Notes: a model not told the origin generated them from the letters alone. Shown: positions 22,898 through 33,354, numbered from the stretch's first letter. The stretch: DNA of 64,000 bases from Campylobacter lanienae NCTC 13004 (GCF_002139935.1 NZ_CP015578.1:1488001-1552000); one strand, 5' to 3'. Numbers and translations are program-made.

Positions 22898-23725
22898 TTA
22901 TCCTTTTAAATATCTGTTTATTAGATTTGAGATTAGCTCTTTTAGCTCTTTGTTTTGAATTTCTAAAATTATTTGAGACTCTAGCTCATTTTGGATTTTT
23001 ATAGCTTCATCTACCCCAAGTAAATTTGTAAATGAATTCTTAGAAGTATCGTTATTTGTGGGTTTTCCAGCGATTTTAGCGTTGCTTGTAGCGTCGATTA
23101 TATCATCGTGAATTTGAAAAGCTAAGCCAAGCTTCAATCCCGCTTCATAGATGCTTTTACACTCTTCATCGCTAGCCCCAGCGATCACAGCGCCCATCTC
23201 CATACTAGCTGCTATGAGTGCGCCGGTTTTGTGTAGATGAAGAAATTTAAGCTCATTTAAATTTAATTTTTTATTCTCAAAATAGCAATCGATCGCTTGA
23301 CCAATCACCATGCCCTCTAGGCCGCCATTTCTACTAAGTATCTCTATGCATTTGATCGCTATCTGTGGTGGTAAATTTGAATTTGCTATCACTCTAAAAG
23401 CTTCAGTATTTAAAGCATCGCCAACCAAAATAGCCGTAACTTCATCATATTTGACATGTAAGGTCTCAACACCACGGCGAAGTGCTGAATTATCCATAGC
23501 TGGTAAATCATCGTGGATCAAAGAATAAGCGTGTAAAAACTCTACCGCCAAGGCTACAGGATATGGATCGCATAGCGGATTTATCGCTTTTGCTGTGCCG
23601 ATTAATAACTTAGCTCTAAAGTGTTTGCCACCTGCTTTTAAAATCCACGCAATAGCCTCGTTAAAATGCGGATGAAAGCTCTCTACCTTAGGCAAATTCG
23701 CCTCCAAATAGTCTGAAAAATTCAT
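22898..23725 (-). CDS. ispA: Polyprenyl synthase IspA (farnesyl diphosphate synthase type)
   Basis: A 275-aa all-helical prenyltransferase condensing IPP with allylic diphosphates. The first aspartate-rich motif DDLPAMD is at 72-78 and the second DDIID at 207-211. Length and motifs fit the bacterial FPP/GPP synthase group. Its start overlaps the stop of the upstream PDZ gene by 4 bases, so it belongs to a dense operon with tkt. Confidence 0.93.
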   Translation of the reverse strand: MNFSDYLEANLPKVESFHPHFNEAIAWILKAGGKHFRAKLLIGTAKAINPLCDPYPVALAVEFLHAYSLIHDDLPAMDNSALRRGVETLHVKYDEVTAILVGDALNTEAFRVIANSNLPPQIAIKCIEILSRNGGLEGMVIGQAIDCYFENKKLNLNELKFLHLHKTGALIAASMEMGAVIAGASDEECKSIYEAGLKLGLAFQIHDDIIDATSNAKIAGKPTNNDTSKNSFTNLLGVDEAIKIQNELESQIILEIQNKELKELISNLINRYLKG

Positions 23726-24783
23726 TTATTTACCCGAACAAAAAATTGAAAATCATCCCTTGAAATTAGATAGTATGTTTGTGAATTTTTATTTTTCATA
23801 ATATTATCTACATCAATAGCATTTTTTACCGCTACGCCATCTATTTGCATGATTCTATCTCCAACTTTTAGCCCTAATTTACTAGCCTTGGAATTTGCTT
23901 TTACACTAGTGATTATCATATATTTATTTACATTTACCCCAAATTCAGAAAGAAATTTTGGTTTTGGGGGGACTTTTTTTATCTCTGTGGTTTTATTGTT
24001 ATCTACAATATTTTTAGCTGTGATATTTGACATTTTTATATTATAATTTAGGATTTGCTCTCCACGCTTAATCTCAAATTTTAGCAAAGAGCCCTTATCA
24101 GCAAATAATATCATCTCATTTATCTCTCTTAGAGTTGATGGCTTTTTGCCATTGATTGATAAAATTTCATCAGAACTTCTAAGCTCATTGCCAGAGCCAA
24201 ATGGATTTGCGCTTGATACCTTTATCGTGCCGTTATTTTCAATAAATTTAACTCCAATATCACCATAATACACATCATCATATCGCATAAAATGTTTTAA
24301 ATATCTATTTGGGATAAACTTATTATCCCCAAGGCTAATCCCCACCATAGAAGCACAATCACACACCAGCATTCCAGCTCTACCGGTATTAAAACTAAGC
24401 TCATCAAACTGCCCAAGCTCGCTACCAAAACTCTTAATATGCCCCATATTTGCTATATTTTCTTCTAGCGTCATAACCCACATATCTTGCTTACTATCAA
24501 GCTCATCAAGCATAAACGCCCCACGAAGAGTAAATCCTGGCTTGACTAGATATAGGCCAAGATACGGATCAAATTTGATATAATCTTTTTTATCTAATGG
24601 ATTTTTTTTGTCATAAATCACGGCGGCATACTCGCCATTTAAGGCAATTGCGATATTGTCTTTATAGTTAAATTGAGACTCTCGCATCTTCTCATATATC
24701 GCAGTTCTATCGGCGATCGTTGGTTCTGGAGCTGCGTATAAAATCGCCCCAACCATCAAAATAGCTATAAAAATTCTAATCAA
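23722..24783 (-). CDS. Periplasmic PDZ-domain protein of unknown function
   Basis: A 353-aa exported protein. An N-terminal signal peptide (about 1-18, ending YAA) is followed by a domain found mainly in Campylobacterota (CDCASMVGISLG, residues about 137-148). Two PDZ-like regions sit at about 185-240 (RSSDEILSINGKKP) and 285-345 (LGLKVGDRIMQIDGV). No protease catalytic residues are seen, so it may be a scaffold or regulator. It overlaps ispA downstream and the YbaB-type gene upstream by 4 bases each. Confidence 0.8.
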   Translation of the reverse strand: MIRIFIAILMVGAILYAAPEPTIADRTAIYEKMRESQFNYKDNIAIALNGEYAAVIYDKKNPLDKKDYIKFDPYLGLYLVKPGFTLRGAFMLDELDSKQDMWVMTLEENIANMGHIKSFGSELGQFDELSFNTGRAGMLVCDCASMVGISLGDNKFIPNRYLKHFMRYDDVYYGDIGVKFIENNGTIKVSSANPFGSGNELRSSDEILSINGKKPSTLREINEMILFADKGSLLKFEIKRGEQILNYNIKMSNITAKNIVDNNKTTEIKKVPPKPKFLSEFGVNVNKYMIITSVKANSKASKLGLKVGDRIMQIDGVAVKNAIDVDNIMKNKNSQTYYLISRDDFQFFVRVNK

Positions 24784-25097
24784 TTTACACCTCCAAAACC
24801 ACCAAATCCACCAAAAAGCGATGCGGCGGCATTTTGCTTCTCATCATTTGCCAATTTTATAGCGTCATTAATCGCTGAAATCAATAGAATTTGTAAGCTA
24901 TCTTTATCTTCAAGTAACGAGTCATCAATACAAATATCCAAAATTTCAGATTTTCCATTGATTTTTACACTGATTAATCCACCACCTGACTTGCTCTCAA
25001 ATTCCTTTTTAGCAAGGCTTTCTTCAAATTCATTTGCCTTTTGTTGAGCTTGAGATAACATCTGCGTCATCTTTGAAAGATCAAAATCTTTAAACAT
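24780..25097 (-). CDS. YbaB/EbfC family nucleoid-associated protein
   Basis: A 105-aa protein with the family pattern: an N-terminal helix (MTQMLSQAQQKANEF), a central strand region (VKINGKSEILDICIDDSLL) and a C-terminal Gly/Phe tail (GGFGGFGG). Family members are small dimeric DNA-binding proteins. It is not beside dnaX or recR here, unlike in many bacteria. Confidence 0.88.
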   Translation of the reverse strand: MFKDFDLSKMTQMLSQAQQKANEFEESLAKKEFESKSGGGLISVKINGKSEILDICIDDSLLEDKDSLQILLISAINDAIKLANDEKQNAAASLFGGFGGFGGVN

Positions 25098-25154
25098 ACA
25101 CTAACCTTTTAAATTTGTCACGATTATATCAAAAGAGCCTTTAAAATTGGCTTT

Positions 25155-25502
25155 TTAGCCATCTATTTTGTTATTTGAATCTACATGGACAATTGTAGGT
25201 TGAAATTTTTTCGCTTTTTTAACACTCATCGAAGCATAACTTACAATTATGATTATATCGCCTACACAGACCTTTCTAGCTGCTGCGCCATTAAGGCAAA
25301 TTTCGCCATCTTTCTCGCCTTTAATCACATATGTAGCAAATCTCTCACCATTATTAACATCCAAAATTTCAACCTTTTGAAACTCAAGCAAATTCGCCGC
25401 TTTCATCAATTTTTCATCTATAGTGATTGAACCAACATAGTTTAAATTCGCATCAGTTACTGTGGCTCTGTGAATTTTGCTAGCTAGCATCTCTATTTTC
25501 AT
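25155..25502 (-). CDS. panD: Aspartate 1-decarboxylase (pyruvoyl enzyme)
   Basis: A 115-aa proenzyme that makes beta-alanine for pantothenate. Self-cleavage occurs between Gly24 and Ser25 (YVGSITI), giving the pyruvoyl group on the alpha chain. The catalytic Lys9 and Tyr58-type residues are in the expected regions. It lies 2 bases after murE; the other pan genes are not in the window. Confidence 0.95.
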   Translation of the reverse strand: MKIEMLASKIHRATVTDANLNYVGSITIDEKLMKAANLLEFQKVEILDVNNGERFATYVIKGEKDGEICLNGAAARKVCVGDIIIIVSYASMSVKKAKKFQPTIVHVDSNNKIDG

Positions 25503-25504
25503 CT

Positions 25505-26782
25505 TTATCCTTTTTTGCTTAATATCTCTTTTACAACTTCTTGGTCACTAAATGGGTATTTAACTCCATTTATCTCCTGATAATCCTCATCGCCCTTGCC
25601 TAAAATCAGCAATATTTCATCATTTTGTATAGATATAGCCTTGGCGATTGCCTCTTTGCGATTTTGAATTTTAATCGTATTTTTAGGCATTGAAGAGCTG
25701 ATTTGCTCTATTATCTCATCTGGATCTTCGCTTCTTGGATTATCGCTTGTTACGATCGCTATTTTAGCGTATTTAGCGACTATCTGCCCCATTATAGGGC
25801 GTTTGGTTTTATCCCTATCGCCACCAGCACCAAATACCACTATCAATTCGCTATTTTTCATAGAGCTTAGCACCTTTTCTATCCCATCTGGCGTGTGGGC
25901 AAAATCAACTATAATTGTCGGAGAATGCGATACTATCTCCATCCTACCGGCTACGCCTTTAAAGCCTTTGAGCGAATTGGATATGGTTTGTAAATCCAAA
26001 TTTAAGAGTTTTTTCAAAGCGCCTACCACACCAAGAGCGTTATAGAGATTAAATTTACCATGTAGATCAAGGCTTGAATTTGCCCTTTCTTTATCTGTAA
26101 ATATAGTTGCGTTTATGCCATTTTTTAGCTCAAACTCACCCACGCAAATATCGCCATTTTTAAAAGAATATGTAAGCGAATTTGATCTATTGTAGGTGAT
26201 ATTATCATCATCGCCATTTATTATCTTATCACACTCATCGCTTAAAAAGCTAGATTTTACTCTTGCGTATTCGCTAAAACTTTTATGATAATCTAAATGA
26301 TCTTGGCTTAAATTTGTAAAAATTTTTAACGCAAAACTCAAGCCTTCAATGCGATTTTGAGCTATTGCGTGTGAGCTAACCTCCATAATGAAATACTCAC
26401 ATCCACTATTAACAGCCTCTTTAATATAGCTAATAGTTTCTAAAATTTGACTTGTCGTTAGAGCTTTTTTAGCTATCTGCCTATCACCGATAAAAGATCC
26501 GCAAGTTCCGCTAACTGCGCTTTTGTGGCCTAAATTTGCCAAAGCATAAGAGAGCAAAAAAGCCGTCGTGGTCTTGCCATTTGTCCCTGTGATACCGATA
26601 ATTTTAATGCGATCTCTAAGCCCTAAAATATCTATGGCTTCACTAGGAGTAATCAAATTTGCCCCAAGCTCCATAGCTTCAGCGCTATATTTGGAATTTG
26701 AGTTAGAGACTACGAAGTAGCATCCACTCTTAACTTCTTTAGAATTATCAGTAATAAATCCACTATTTAAGGCTATTTTCAT
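25505..26782 (-). CDS. murE: UDP-MurNAc-tripeptide synthetase MurE
   Basis: A 425-aa Mur ligase adding the third residue to the peptidoglycan stem peptide. The ATP loop [11 protein letters not shown] is at about 63-73, and DNPRSEDP near 355 is the signature for meso-diaminopimelate as substrate. The ATG at 26782 has GGAGC 5 bases upstream; the longer frame to 26827 lacks a ribosome site. It overlaps the upstream gene by 20 bases. It is shorter than the ~490 aa E. coli enzyme, as in other Campylobacterota. Confidence 0.94.
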   Translation of the reverse strand: MKIALNSGFITDNSKEVKSGCYFVVSNSNSKYSAEAMELGANLITPSEAIDILGLRDRIKIIGITGTNGKTTTAFLLSYALANLGHKSAVSGTCGSFIGDRQIAKKALTTSQILETISYIKEAVNSGCEYFIMEVSSHAIAQNRIEGLSFALKIFTNLSQDHLDYHKSFSEYARVKSSFLSDECDKIINGDDDNITYNRSNSLTYSFKNGDICVGEFELKNGINATIFTDKERANSSLDLHGKFNLYNALGVVGALKKLLNLDLQTISNSLKGFKGVAGRMEIVSHSPTIIVDFAHTPDGIEKVLSSMKNSELIVVFGAGGDRDKTKRPIMGQIVAKYAKIAIVTSDNPRSEDPDEIIEQISSSMPKNTIKIQNRKEAIAKAISIQNDEILLILGKGDEDYQEINGVKYPFSDQEVVKEILSKKG

Positions 26783-27308
26783 CTTTGCTCCTAATCTTAG
26801 CCAAGACCTCGCCAACTCTCTCATCACCCATAAACATCTTAACCGAACTCTCTAAATATTTAAGCCCAATATCTATAAATCCATTATCTATTAAGAAATT
26901 CACAAGCTCAAAAAGCTCATCTTTATCTGTGATTATAATCTTAGTAGAAAACAAAATACTCTCAAATATCTGCTTAAAATCGTTATTATTTAATAAATTC
27001 TTAAAATCCGCATAGGTGATGGCATTTTGGCTCTCTAATATCATATTACTCTCTTGAGATGCGCTTTGTATGATATCGATAATCTCGGCGATAGTATCGG
27101 AGTTATCTTTTTGGGCTGGATCAAAATATATCTCAAATAGCGATATGGCCTCGCTAGGATTGCTTTTAGCTATCTCGCAAAGCTCTATAAAAGCAAGGAT
27201 TTCATCGCTAGGCGAGATATTATATGCGATATTAAAACTCATCTTAGCAAGATCAAATTTGCCTCTTTTAAATAGCTTAATTGCGATATCTTTATACCTT
27301 TGACTCAT
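26763..27308 (-). CDS. Hypothetical helical (TPR-like) protein
   Basis: A 181-aa cytoplasmic protein starting MSQRYKDIAIKLF. Its helices resemble tetratricopeptide repeats (KRGKFDLAKMSFNIAYNISP). The function is unknown. I chose the ATG at 27308 after AGGAAG rather than the longer frame from 27341. Its end overlaps the murE start by 20 bases, so it is co-transcribed and perhaps coupled with murE. Confidence 0.75.
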   Translation of the reverse strand: MSQRYKDIAIKLFKRGKFDLAKMSFNIAYNISPSDEILAFIELCEIAKSNPSEAISLFEIYFDPAQKDNSDTIAEIIDIIQSASQESNMILESQNAITYADFKNLLNNNDFKQIFESILFSTKIIITDKDELFELVNFLIDNGFIDIGLKYLESSVKMFMGDERVGEVLAKIRSKDENSLK

Positions 27309-27445
27309 CAACTTCCTCGGATTATACTCTTTATCTCTCAATAAAATTTGCGATAATTATACACAAAATATAAAAAATTTATATTTAAATATCGCCGATT
27401 TTATCCCTATTATCTGATTAAAAATTTAACAATCTATAATAATTT

Positions 27446-27721
27446 TTACATCTTTGTAATATCAAATTCTTGCCCCATTGGGATATTAACAATGTTAAGC
27501 TCTGGGTGAATATCATTGCGAATTTGCTTTTCAACGCCAAATTTCAGAGTTTGAGAACTAGCCGCACAGCCGTGGCAATGCCCTACTAAACGCACATAAA
27601 CCACACCATTTTTAATCCCCAAAAGCTCGATTCCACCGCCATCACGCTCAAGCATAGGCGTGACAACTTTAAGACTCTCACTAACTGGCTCATAAAGCTC
27701 TTCATCACTAAATGGTATCAT
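27446..27721 (-). CDS. NifU C-terminal domain (Nfu-type) Fe-S protein
   Basis: A 91-aa Nfu-type scaffold or carrier for Fe-S clusters. The conserved DGGGIELLGI strand is followed by the cluster-binding CHGC (Cys49 and Cys52). I chose the ATG at 27721, 5 bases after AAAGGA; two earlier in-frame starts are possible. Its 5' end is 24 bases from the earlier possible start and 58 bases from any neighbour on the lower side. It is likely a single gene. Confidence 0.88.
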   Translation of the reverse strand: MIPFSDEELYEPVSESLKVVTPMLERDGGGIELLGIKNGVVYVRLVGHCHGCAASSQTLKFGVEKQIRNDIHPELNIVNIPMGQEFDITKM

Positions 27722-27862
27722 AATCATCCTTTTGTTTTTACTCAATTATATTAAAAAATAAGAAATTTAGATTAAATATTGTATTTTTAAATTTATGACA
27801 GCAAGGTTGTTTTGTTTGGATTATTAGTTAAAAATTATTGATTTTTGAATTTATAAAAGCAA

Positions 27863-27888
27863 ATTTGCTAGGAAAAATCCTAGCAAAT
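27863..27888 (-). terminator. Terminator of the alpha ribosomal operon
   Basis: A perfect 10-bp stem (ATTTGCTAGG and complement) follows the rplQ stop; T-rich sequence comes next on the minus strand. It ends the long S10-spc-alpha transcription unit. Confidence 0.75.
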
Positions 27889-27890
27889 CG

Positions 27891-28247
27891 CTACTCAGAT
27901 ACTAGCTCGATATAAGCCATCTCAGCTGCGTCACCTTTTCTGGTGCGTGTTTTGATGATTCTTGTATAACCGCCATTTCTATTTGTGTATTTTGGTGCGA
28001 TTTGAGTAACTAATTTGTTAGTAGCTTCTTTATCTTGTAAAGATGCAAATACATATTTATGGGCGTTGAAATCACCTTTTCTAGCTCTTGTTATTAGCTT
28101 TTCTACATAGCTTCTTAGCTCTTTTGCTTTCGGTAAAGTAGTTTCTATTTTACCAGACTTAACGATTGCTATCGTAAGATTTTTAAGCAAAGCAGCACGG
28201 TGAGAGCTAGTGCGGCCTAGTTTTCTATATCCGTGATTATGTCTCAT
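27891..28247 (-). CDS. rplQ: 50S ribosomal protein L17
   Basis: A 118-aa L17, beginning [20 protein letters not shown], of normal length. It is the last gene of the ribosomal superoperon, 16 bases after rpoA. Confidence 0.97.
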   Translation of the reverse strand: MRHNHGYRKLGRTSSHRAALLKNLTIAIVKSGKIETTLPKAKELRSYVEKLITRARKGDFNAHKYVFASLQDKEATNKLVTQIAPKYTNRNGGYTRIIKTRTRKGDAAEMAYIELVSE

Positions 28248-28263
28248 TATCTTTCCTTCGCTT

Positions 28264-29262
28264 TTATGATTTTAACTCAGCTATTTTTTTTCTGAGTGAT
28301 TCTTTGCTATCTCCTAGCTTATTTTCACCAAATGGATAGCCTATTTCAGCCATTACAGCTTTAATCTCATCAAGAGATTTTTTGCCTAAATTTTTAAGCT
28401 CTTTTAGGTCACTCTCTTCCATTAAAGCAAGCTCACCAATGAATTTAATCTCAGCTTTATCTAGACAATTGAAACTTCTAGCTGATAAATTTAAATTCTC
28501 AATACTCTCTAAAAGTTTTGAATGCTCACTAGAGCCTTGAGATGAAGTCATAGCCATATTTACATCTATATTTAAAATATTGTTAAATATAGACATCTGT
28601 TTATACATAGCTTCAATTGAGTTTTTAAATGCTTCTAAAGGCGTTACCTGACCATCTGTAGTTATAGTTAGGACTATTTTTTCGTAGTCTGGATTATCTT
28701 CAACTAACACATTTTCAATCTCATAAACTGCATGTTTAACAGGTGTAAAGAAAGCATCAAGAGCGATATAGCCACTCTCTACACTCTCTCTAATCTCTTC
28801 GCTAGGCACATAGCCAATTCCTTTTTCTATTATTAGAGAGAAATTTAGCTCTGCGTCTTCGTTAATTGTAGCTAGATACGCATCAGGATTTACTATCTCT
28901 ACTATATTATTAGATAGATCTGCACCTGTAATCTCTTTTGGCCCTTTAAAGCTATATTCGATAACCTCATGCTCTGAGTCATTTTTGAGCTTAAATCGTA
29001 AATTTTTGAGATTTATGATAAATAGCGTTACATCTTCTAGCATACCACGCATACTATCAAATTCGTGAGACACGCCTTCTATTTTTACAGCAGTTGGAGC
29101 AAATCCAACCGTGCTTGTATAGAGTAGTCTGCGAAGCGGATGAGCTAGAGTAACTGCATAGCCGGTCTCAAAAGGATACGCTACTATTTTAGCCACATTT
29201 TCACTTATTGGGGTAACCTCTATGTCAGTAGGCATGTAAGCTGATGTTGTTATCTTTCTCAT
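28264..29262 (-). CDS. rpoA: RNA polymerase alpha subunit
   Basis: A 332-aa alpha subunit. The N-terminal domain (about 1-230) dimerises and binds beta and beta-prime; the C-terminal domain (about 250-325, [16 protein letters not shown]) contacts UP elements and activators. I chose the second of two adjacent ATGs, 6 bases from AGGAG. It lies between rpsD and rplQ, as in other bacteria. Confidence 0.96.
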   Translation of the reverse strand: MRKITTSAYMPTDIEVTPISENVAKIVAYPFETGYAVTLAHPLRRLLYTSTVGFAPTAVKIEGVSHEFDSMRGMLEDVTLFIINLKNLRFKLKNDSEHEVIEYSFKGPKEITGADLSNNIVEIVNPDAYLATINEDAELNFSLIIEKGIGYVPSEEIRESVESGYIALDAFFTPVKHAVYEIENVLVEDNPDYEKIVLTITTDGQVTPLEAFKNSIEAMYKQMSIFNNILNIDVNMAMTSSQGSSEHSKLLESIENLNLSARSFNCLDKAEIKFIGELALMEESDLKELKNLGKKSLDEIKAVMAEIGYPFGENKLGDSKESLRKKIAELKS

Positions 29263-29275
29263 CATAATCTCCTTA

Positions 29276-29902
29276 TTATTTAGAGTAAAGCTCGACTATA
29301 TATCTTTCCTCAACTGGAATGATAACCTCTTCTCGTTCTGGAATTCTAGTGAAAATTCCATATTTTTTATCTTTTTCTACATCTACCCAAGCTACTATGC
29401 CTGTTTGGTTAGTAAGCTCAATGGCACGAACGATTTGTGGGTTTTCTTTGCTCTTCTCGATAATTTCTATCTTTTCACCGGCTCTTACTCTGTATGAAGG
29501 GATATCAACTCTTTTGCCATTTACTAAGATATGGCCGTGAGTTACTAGCTGTCTTGCGAATCTTCTAGTAGATGCAAAGCCCATTCTATAAACTACATTA
29601 TCAAGTCTTTGCTCTAATAAAGAGATAAGAAGTGCACCGGTATTTCCCTCTCTTCTTGCGGCTTCGGCAAATAATCTTCTAAATTGTTTTTCACTTACGC
29701 CATACATAAATTTAGCTTTTTGTTTCTCTCTTAATTGTAAGCCATATTCGCTTACTTTAGCTTTTCTTTGTCCATGTTGGCCTGGAGCGTATGGTCTTTT
29801 TTCTAATGCGCTCTTGCCAGCTAGTCTTCTTTCGCCTTTAAGTGCAAGAGATACACCTAGGCGTCTTTCTAATTTTTCAACTGGTCCTCTATATCTTGCC
29901 AT
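29276..29902 (-). CDS. rpsD: 30S ribosomal protein S4
   Basis: A 208-aa S4 protein, one of the first to bind 16S rRNA. The S4 RNA-binding domain spans about 98-160 ([15 protein letters not shown]). Its N-terminus lacks the four zinc cysteines found in some S4 proteins. In E. coli, S4 represses its own operon by binding the leader before rpsM. Confidence 0.97.
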   Translation of the reverse strand: MARYRGPVEKLERRLGVSLALKGERRLAGKSALEKRPYAPGQHGQRKAKVSEYGLQLREKQKAKFMYGVSEKQFRRLFAEAARREGNTGALLISLLEQRLDNVVYRMGFASTRRFARQLVTHGHILVNGKRVDIPSYRVRAGEKIEIIEKSKENPQIVRAIELTNQTGIVAWVDVEKDKKYGIFTRIPEREEVIIPVEERYIVELYSK

Positions 29903-29929
29903 TATAATTCTCCTAAATTCTATCTACAA

Positions 29930-30322
29930 TTACACGCGGCGGCGTTTTGGTGGTCTGCAGCCATTGTGAGCTAGAGGAGTTATATCTTTTAGATATAGCA
30001 CCTTAATTCCTTCTACTGCGCCGATACTTTTAACTGCTGTTTCTCTACCACTACCTGGGCCTTGGACTTTGATGCCTACTTCTTTAATGCCATGCTCTTT
30101 AGCTTTATTTAATGCATCTTCTACAGCTTGTTGAGCTGCGTATGGGGTTGATTTTTTGCTACCTTTAAAGCCTAAGCCACCAGCACTACTCCAAGCAATA
30201 GCATTACCCATCTCATCAGTAACCGTAACCATTGTATTATTAAATGTAGCAGAAACATATACAATGCCTCTAGCTATATTTTTTTTAACTACTTTTTTCT
30301 TAATTACTTTTCTCTTTGCCAT
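29930..30322 (-). CDS. rpsK: 30S ribosomal protein S11
   Basis: A 130-aa S11 with the conserved [12 protein letters not shown] motif and the C-terminal [12 protein letters not shown]. It lies 9 bases after rpsM. Confidence 0.97.
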   Translation of the reverse strand: MAKRKVIKKKVVKKNIARGIVYVSATFNNTMVTVTDEMGNAIAWSSAGGLGFKGSKKSTPYAAQQAVEDALNKAKEHGIKEVGIKVQGPGSGRETAVKSIGAVEGIKVLYLKDITPLAHNGCRPPKRRRV

Positions 30323-30331
30323 ATTTTATCC

Positions 30332-30700
30332 TTATTTAGTAGCAGCGCCAACAGTTTTTCTTCTGCCTTTTCTAGTTCTTGCGTTTGTTTTTGTTTTTTG
30401 ACCACGCACTGGCAGACCTTTTCTGTGTCTTAAGCCTCTAAAGCTACCTAAATCCATTAAAGCCTTAATATCCATAGCTACACTTTTTCTTAGGTCACCT
30501 TCAACCATATAGTGCTCTTGGATCTCTTTTCTGATCGCAGCGGCTTCATCTTCACTTAGCTCATAAACTCTCTTGTCATAAGAGATACCTACAGCATCAA
30601 GAATTTTTCTTGAAGTATATAGCCCTATACCATAGATATATGTAAGGCCATACTCAACTCTTTTTTTCTTTGGTAAATCAACACCTGCAATACGAGCCAT
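30332..30700 (-). CDS. rpsM: 30S ribosomal protein S13
   Basis: A 122-aa S13 beginning [18 protein letters not shown], with the C-terminal [20 protein letters not shown] tail that contacts tRNAs and the subunit bridge. It lies 3 bases after rpmJ. Confidence 0.97.
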   Translation of the reverse strand: MARIAGVDLPKKKRVEYGLTYIYGIGLYTSRKILDAVGISYDKRVYELSEDEAAAIRKEIQEHYMVEGDLRKSVAMDIKALMDLGSFRGLRHRKGLPVRGQKTKTNARTRKGRRKTVGAATK

Positions 30701-30703
30701 ACC

Positions 30704-30817
30704 TTATCCTTGTCTTTGTTTATGTTTTGGATTTTCGCAAATTACATGAACTATGCCTTTGCGTTTGACAATTTTACATTTGTCACACATCTTCTTTACA
30801 GAAGGACGAACTTTCAT
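30704..30817 (-). CDS. rpmJ: 50S ribosomal protein L36
   Basis: A 37-aa protein: [20 protein letters not shown] at the start, then a conserved tail ending KHKQRQG. It is the zinc-binding form (Cys11, Cys14, Cys27, His32). A GGAG site precedes the ATG. It is the first gene after the hcp insertion, with its own candidate promoter. Confidence 0.96.
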   Translation of the reverse strand: MKVRPSVKKMCDKCKIVKRKGIVHVICENPKHKQRQG

Positions 30818-31044
30818 CTGAGTCTCCTAAAAATTATTTACCACTTTTACTAGACTGCACTTAGGTCTAAGAACACGCCTAAACCAACTATTTTCAAAAC
30901 AAGTGGCACGCTTTGAAAACACTTCTTTTATCCAGTTTGGATGCAAAGCGCAAAATTGTATCTAAAATTGGCTTTAAAATTTATAAATTTGAATTTAAAT
31001 CGAAATGGAATTACGCTTAACAGAGCCGTAGCTCTGTTAAAAAC
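30818..31044 (-). promoter_or_regulatory. Leader and candidate promoter of the alpha operon
   Basis: This 227-base gap holds a GATACAAT -10 candidate (TACAAT at 30955-30960) and a TTTTCAAA...TTTGAAAA hairpin in the leader about 60 bases before rpmJ. A perfect 10-bp hairpin (31018-31041) just after hcp could be its 3' end. The leader hairpin may serve autoregulation by S4; that is inference. Confidence 0.45.
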
Positions 31045-32370
31045 TTAAGAGTTTAAAAATTTCTCCAAATCCGCTTTTGGATCTTCGCTGATTAGTGATA
31101 GATTATATTTTTCTACTAAGAAATTTAATATCTCGCTATTTAAAAATTTTGGCAAGCTAGGCCCTATATGGATATTTTTTACACCTAAATATAAGAGTGC
31201 TACTAATATTATTATAGCTTTTTGTTCCATCCACATTAACACTATTGAAAGCGGCAAGTCATTGATAGCTATCCCTGTAGCTTCGCTTAAAGCCATAGCT
31301 ATTTTTACTCCGCCATTGCTATCATTGCACTGACCCAAATCTAAATATCTTGGGATATTTGTCCCTTCAATTAAGCCAAAATCTATATCATTAAATCTAA
31401 ATTTACCACAACTTGAAGTCAAAATCACACAATCCTTTGGCACGCTAAGAGCTAGCTCTCTATAATACTCTCTACCCTTGCCCGGCGCATCACATCCTGC
31501 TATAACAAAAAATCTACGAATTTTACCACTTTTAATTGCCTCTAAAATCTCACCAGCCATAGGCAAAACAGCCTTATAGTGATGGCCTGTGCTGATTACT
31601 TCATCGCTATCAAAGCCGCTTACATCATCAAGCTCTAAAGCTTTATTAATTAATGGAGTAAAGTCGTCGCCGATAATATGAGCTATGCCTTTAGTGCTAG
31701 CAATATCATATCCAAACAATCTATCACTATACTTGGCACTTTTGCGAAGTGGGACAATACAATTTGTAGTCATCAAAATAGCCCCGTTAAATTTATTAAA
31801 AAGCTCAGTTTGATCAAACCAAGCTTTGCCTAAATTCCCTTTTAAATGAGGATACTTTTTAAGCTCTGGATAGCCATGAGCTGGAAGCATTTCAGAGTGA
31901 GTATAGATATTGATCCCTTTGTCTTTGGTCTGTTCTAATAGCTCTTTTAGTGCATGAAGATTATGTCCGCTTACTAAAATAGCTTTGCCTTCTGCTCTGT
32001 TTTGAGTGATTTTTACAGGAGTCGGGATACCGAATTTGCTTGTATGAGCATTGCTTAGAATATCCATAACTTCTACTCCAGCTTTGCCTACTTTTAGCAA
32101 TTGTTCAATATGCTGATCAAAGTTAAAATTCATATTTGTAAGTGTAAAATACAAGGTTTGAGCCATTACATCATCTACATTTTTTGTATTAGCCCCTAAT
32201 TCATTTGCGTGGTGGCGATATGCACTTAGACCCTTTAAGGCAAATATCATCATATCTTGTAGTCTTGCTAGTGTAGCGTCTTTACCGCAAGTTCCGATAC
32301 TTTGTCCTTTAGAACCACATCCATCATTAGCACTCATCTCACATTGATGACAAAACATCTCTAAATCCAT
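31045..32370 (-). CDS. hcp: Hybrid-cluster protein (short, class III type)
   Basis: A 441-aa Fe-S enzyme of the Hcp family (hydroxylamine reductase, later described as a nitric oxide reductase and S-nitrosylase). N-terminal cluster cysteines are C7, C10, C18 and C28 (FCHQCEMSAND...GTCGK). Hybrid-cluster ligands lie in TTNCIVP, AGCDAPGKG and TSSCGKF. At 441 aa it matches the short form without the second helical bundle of the ~550-aa enzymes. It follows a Crp/Fnr regulator gene and sits inside the ribosomal superoperon, which is unusual. Confidence 0.92.
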   Translation of the reverse strand: MDLEMFCHQCEMSANDGCGSKGQSIGTCGKDATLARLQDMMIFALKGLSAYRHHANELGANTKNVDDVMAQTLYFTLTNMNFNFDQHIEQLLKVGKAGVEVMDILSNAHTSKFGIPTPVKITQNRAEGKAILVSGHNLHALKELLEQTKDKGINIYTHSEMLPAHGYPELKKYPHLKGNLGKAWFDQTELFNKFNGAILMTTNCIVPLRKSAKYSDRLFGYDIASTKGIAHIIGDDFTPLINKALELDDVSGFDSDEVISTGHHYKAVLPMAGEILEAIKSGKIRRFFVIAGCDAPGKGREYYRELALSVPKDCVILTSSCGKFRFNDIDFGLIEGTNIPRYLDLGQCNDSNGGVKIAMALSEATGIAINDLPLSIVLMWMEQKAIIILVALLYLGVKNIHIGPSLPKFLNSEILNFLVEKYNLSLISEDPKADLEKFLNS

Positions 32371-32436
32371 AAAAATCCTTTAAAATAAATTAAATTTGGA
32401 TTTTATAGAATTTTTATATTTTTGTATGTAACCGCT

Positions 32437-33048
32437 TCACACAACTAAACAAATTTCACCTCTTGATAGGGTTAAAAATCCATTTTTTTCTAGCTGTTTG
32501 AGATTTTTAGATACGCTCTCTCTTGTTACGCCTAGATGATTTGCTATTTGCTGATGAGTTATCTTTATGCTGTTATTTATAGCATTTTTATTGATAAATT
32601 CAATCAACCTATCACGAAATGGTATAGTTTTGCTTTTTGAAGCTACCTCTATACTCTTAGCAAATTGCTTAGCAAAAATAGTCAAAATATACTCACTAAG
32701 CTTAGGATATTTCTCCCTTAAATTTCTAAAAATATTATCTGGGATTGCAATAATTTCTAAATCGCCAAGAGCTTGAAGATTTAATTCTAATTGAAGTGAT
32801 TTTTGAGTACAAATTTGGCATATTACCCATTCATCACCCTTTTCAAGGGTGAGAATTGTCTGTTCTTGAGAGCCAAAAATAGTATAAACTCTAAGAGACC
32901 CAGAGCCTATCATCAGCAGTCCATAATGGCTCTTTGTAAGGGAGCTACCATCGCTAAATTTTTTAATTTGTAAAGATTCTTCTATCTCATCTAAATCTTG
33001 CGAAGATACACCAAATCTTTTAAGCTTATCTTTTAAAATCTCTATCAT
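32437..33048 (-). CDS. Crp/Fnr family regulator next to hcp
   Basis: A 203-aa regulator with an N-terminal cyclic-nucleotide-like beta-roll (about 20-115) and a C-terminal winged helix (about 150-203: THQQIANHLGVTRESVSKNLKQL). It lacks the N-terminal cysteine cluster of FNR; a CQIC pair lies near residues 77-80. Neighbouring hcp suggests control of nitrosative-stress genes, as with NssR or HcpR, but this is inference. It starts 3 bases after the infA stop. Confidence 0.85.
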   Translation of the reverse strand: MIEILKDKLKRFGVSSQDLDEIEESLQIKKFSDGSSLTKSHYGLLMIGSGSLRVYTIFGSQEQTILTLEKGDEWVICQICTQKSLQLELNLQALGDLEIIAIPDNIFRNLREKYPKLSEYILTIFAKQFAKSIEVASKSKTIPFRDRLIEFINKNAINNSIKITHQQIANHLGVTRESVSKNLKQLEKNGFLTLSRGEICLVV

Positions 33049-33051
33049 AGA

Positions 33052-33270
33052 TTATTTATAACGATATGTGATTCTGCCTTTATCTAGACTATATGGTGTA
33101 AGCTCCACTTTAACCCTATCACCTGGCATTATTTTGATATAGTGCATTCTCATCTTGCCTGCAATGTGGCATAAAATCACATGCTTATTATCTAATTCTA
33201 CTTTGAAAGTGGCATTTGGTAGGGCTTCAACTACATTGCCATCAATCTCTATAACATCATCTTTTGCCAA
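33052..33270 (-). CDS. infA: Translation initiation factor IF-1
   Basis: A 72-aa OB-fold protein starting [19 protein letters not shown]; it binds the ribosomal A site during initiation. The length is exact for the family. It lies 84 bases after map; that gap contains an A+T-only inverted repeat. Confidence 0.97.
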   Translation of the reverse strand: MAKDDVIEIDGNVVEALPNATFKVELDNKHVILCHIAGKMRMHYIKIMPGDRVKVELTPYSLDKGRITYRYK

Positions 33271-33354
33271 ATTTATTCCTTTCGTTATTATCAGCTATTA
33301 CAAATTTAAAGAAAATTAAATTGAATTTAAATTTCTTTAAACTCAAAGCAACCT

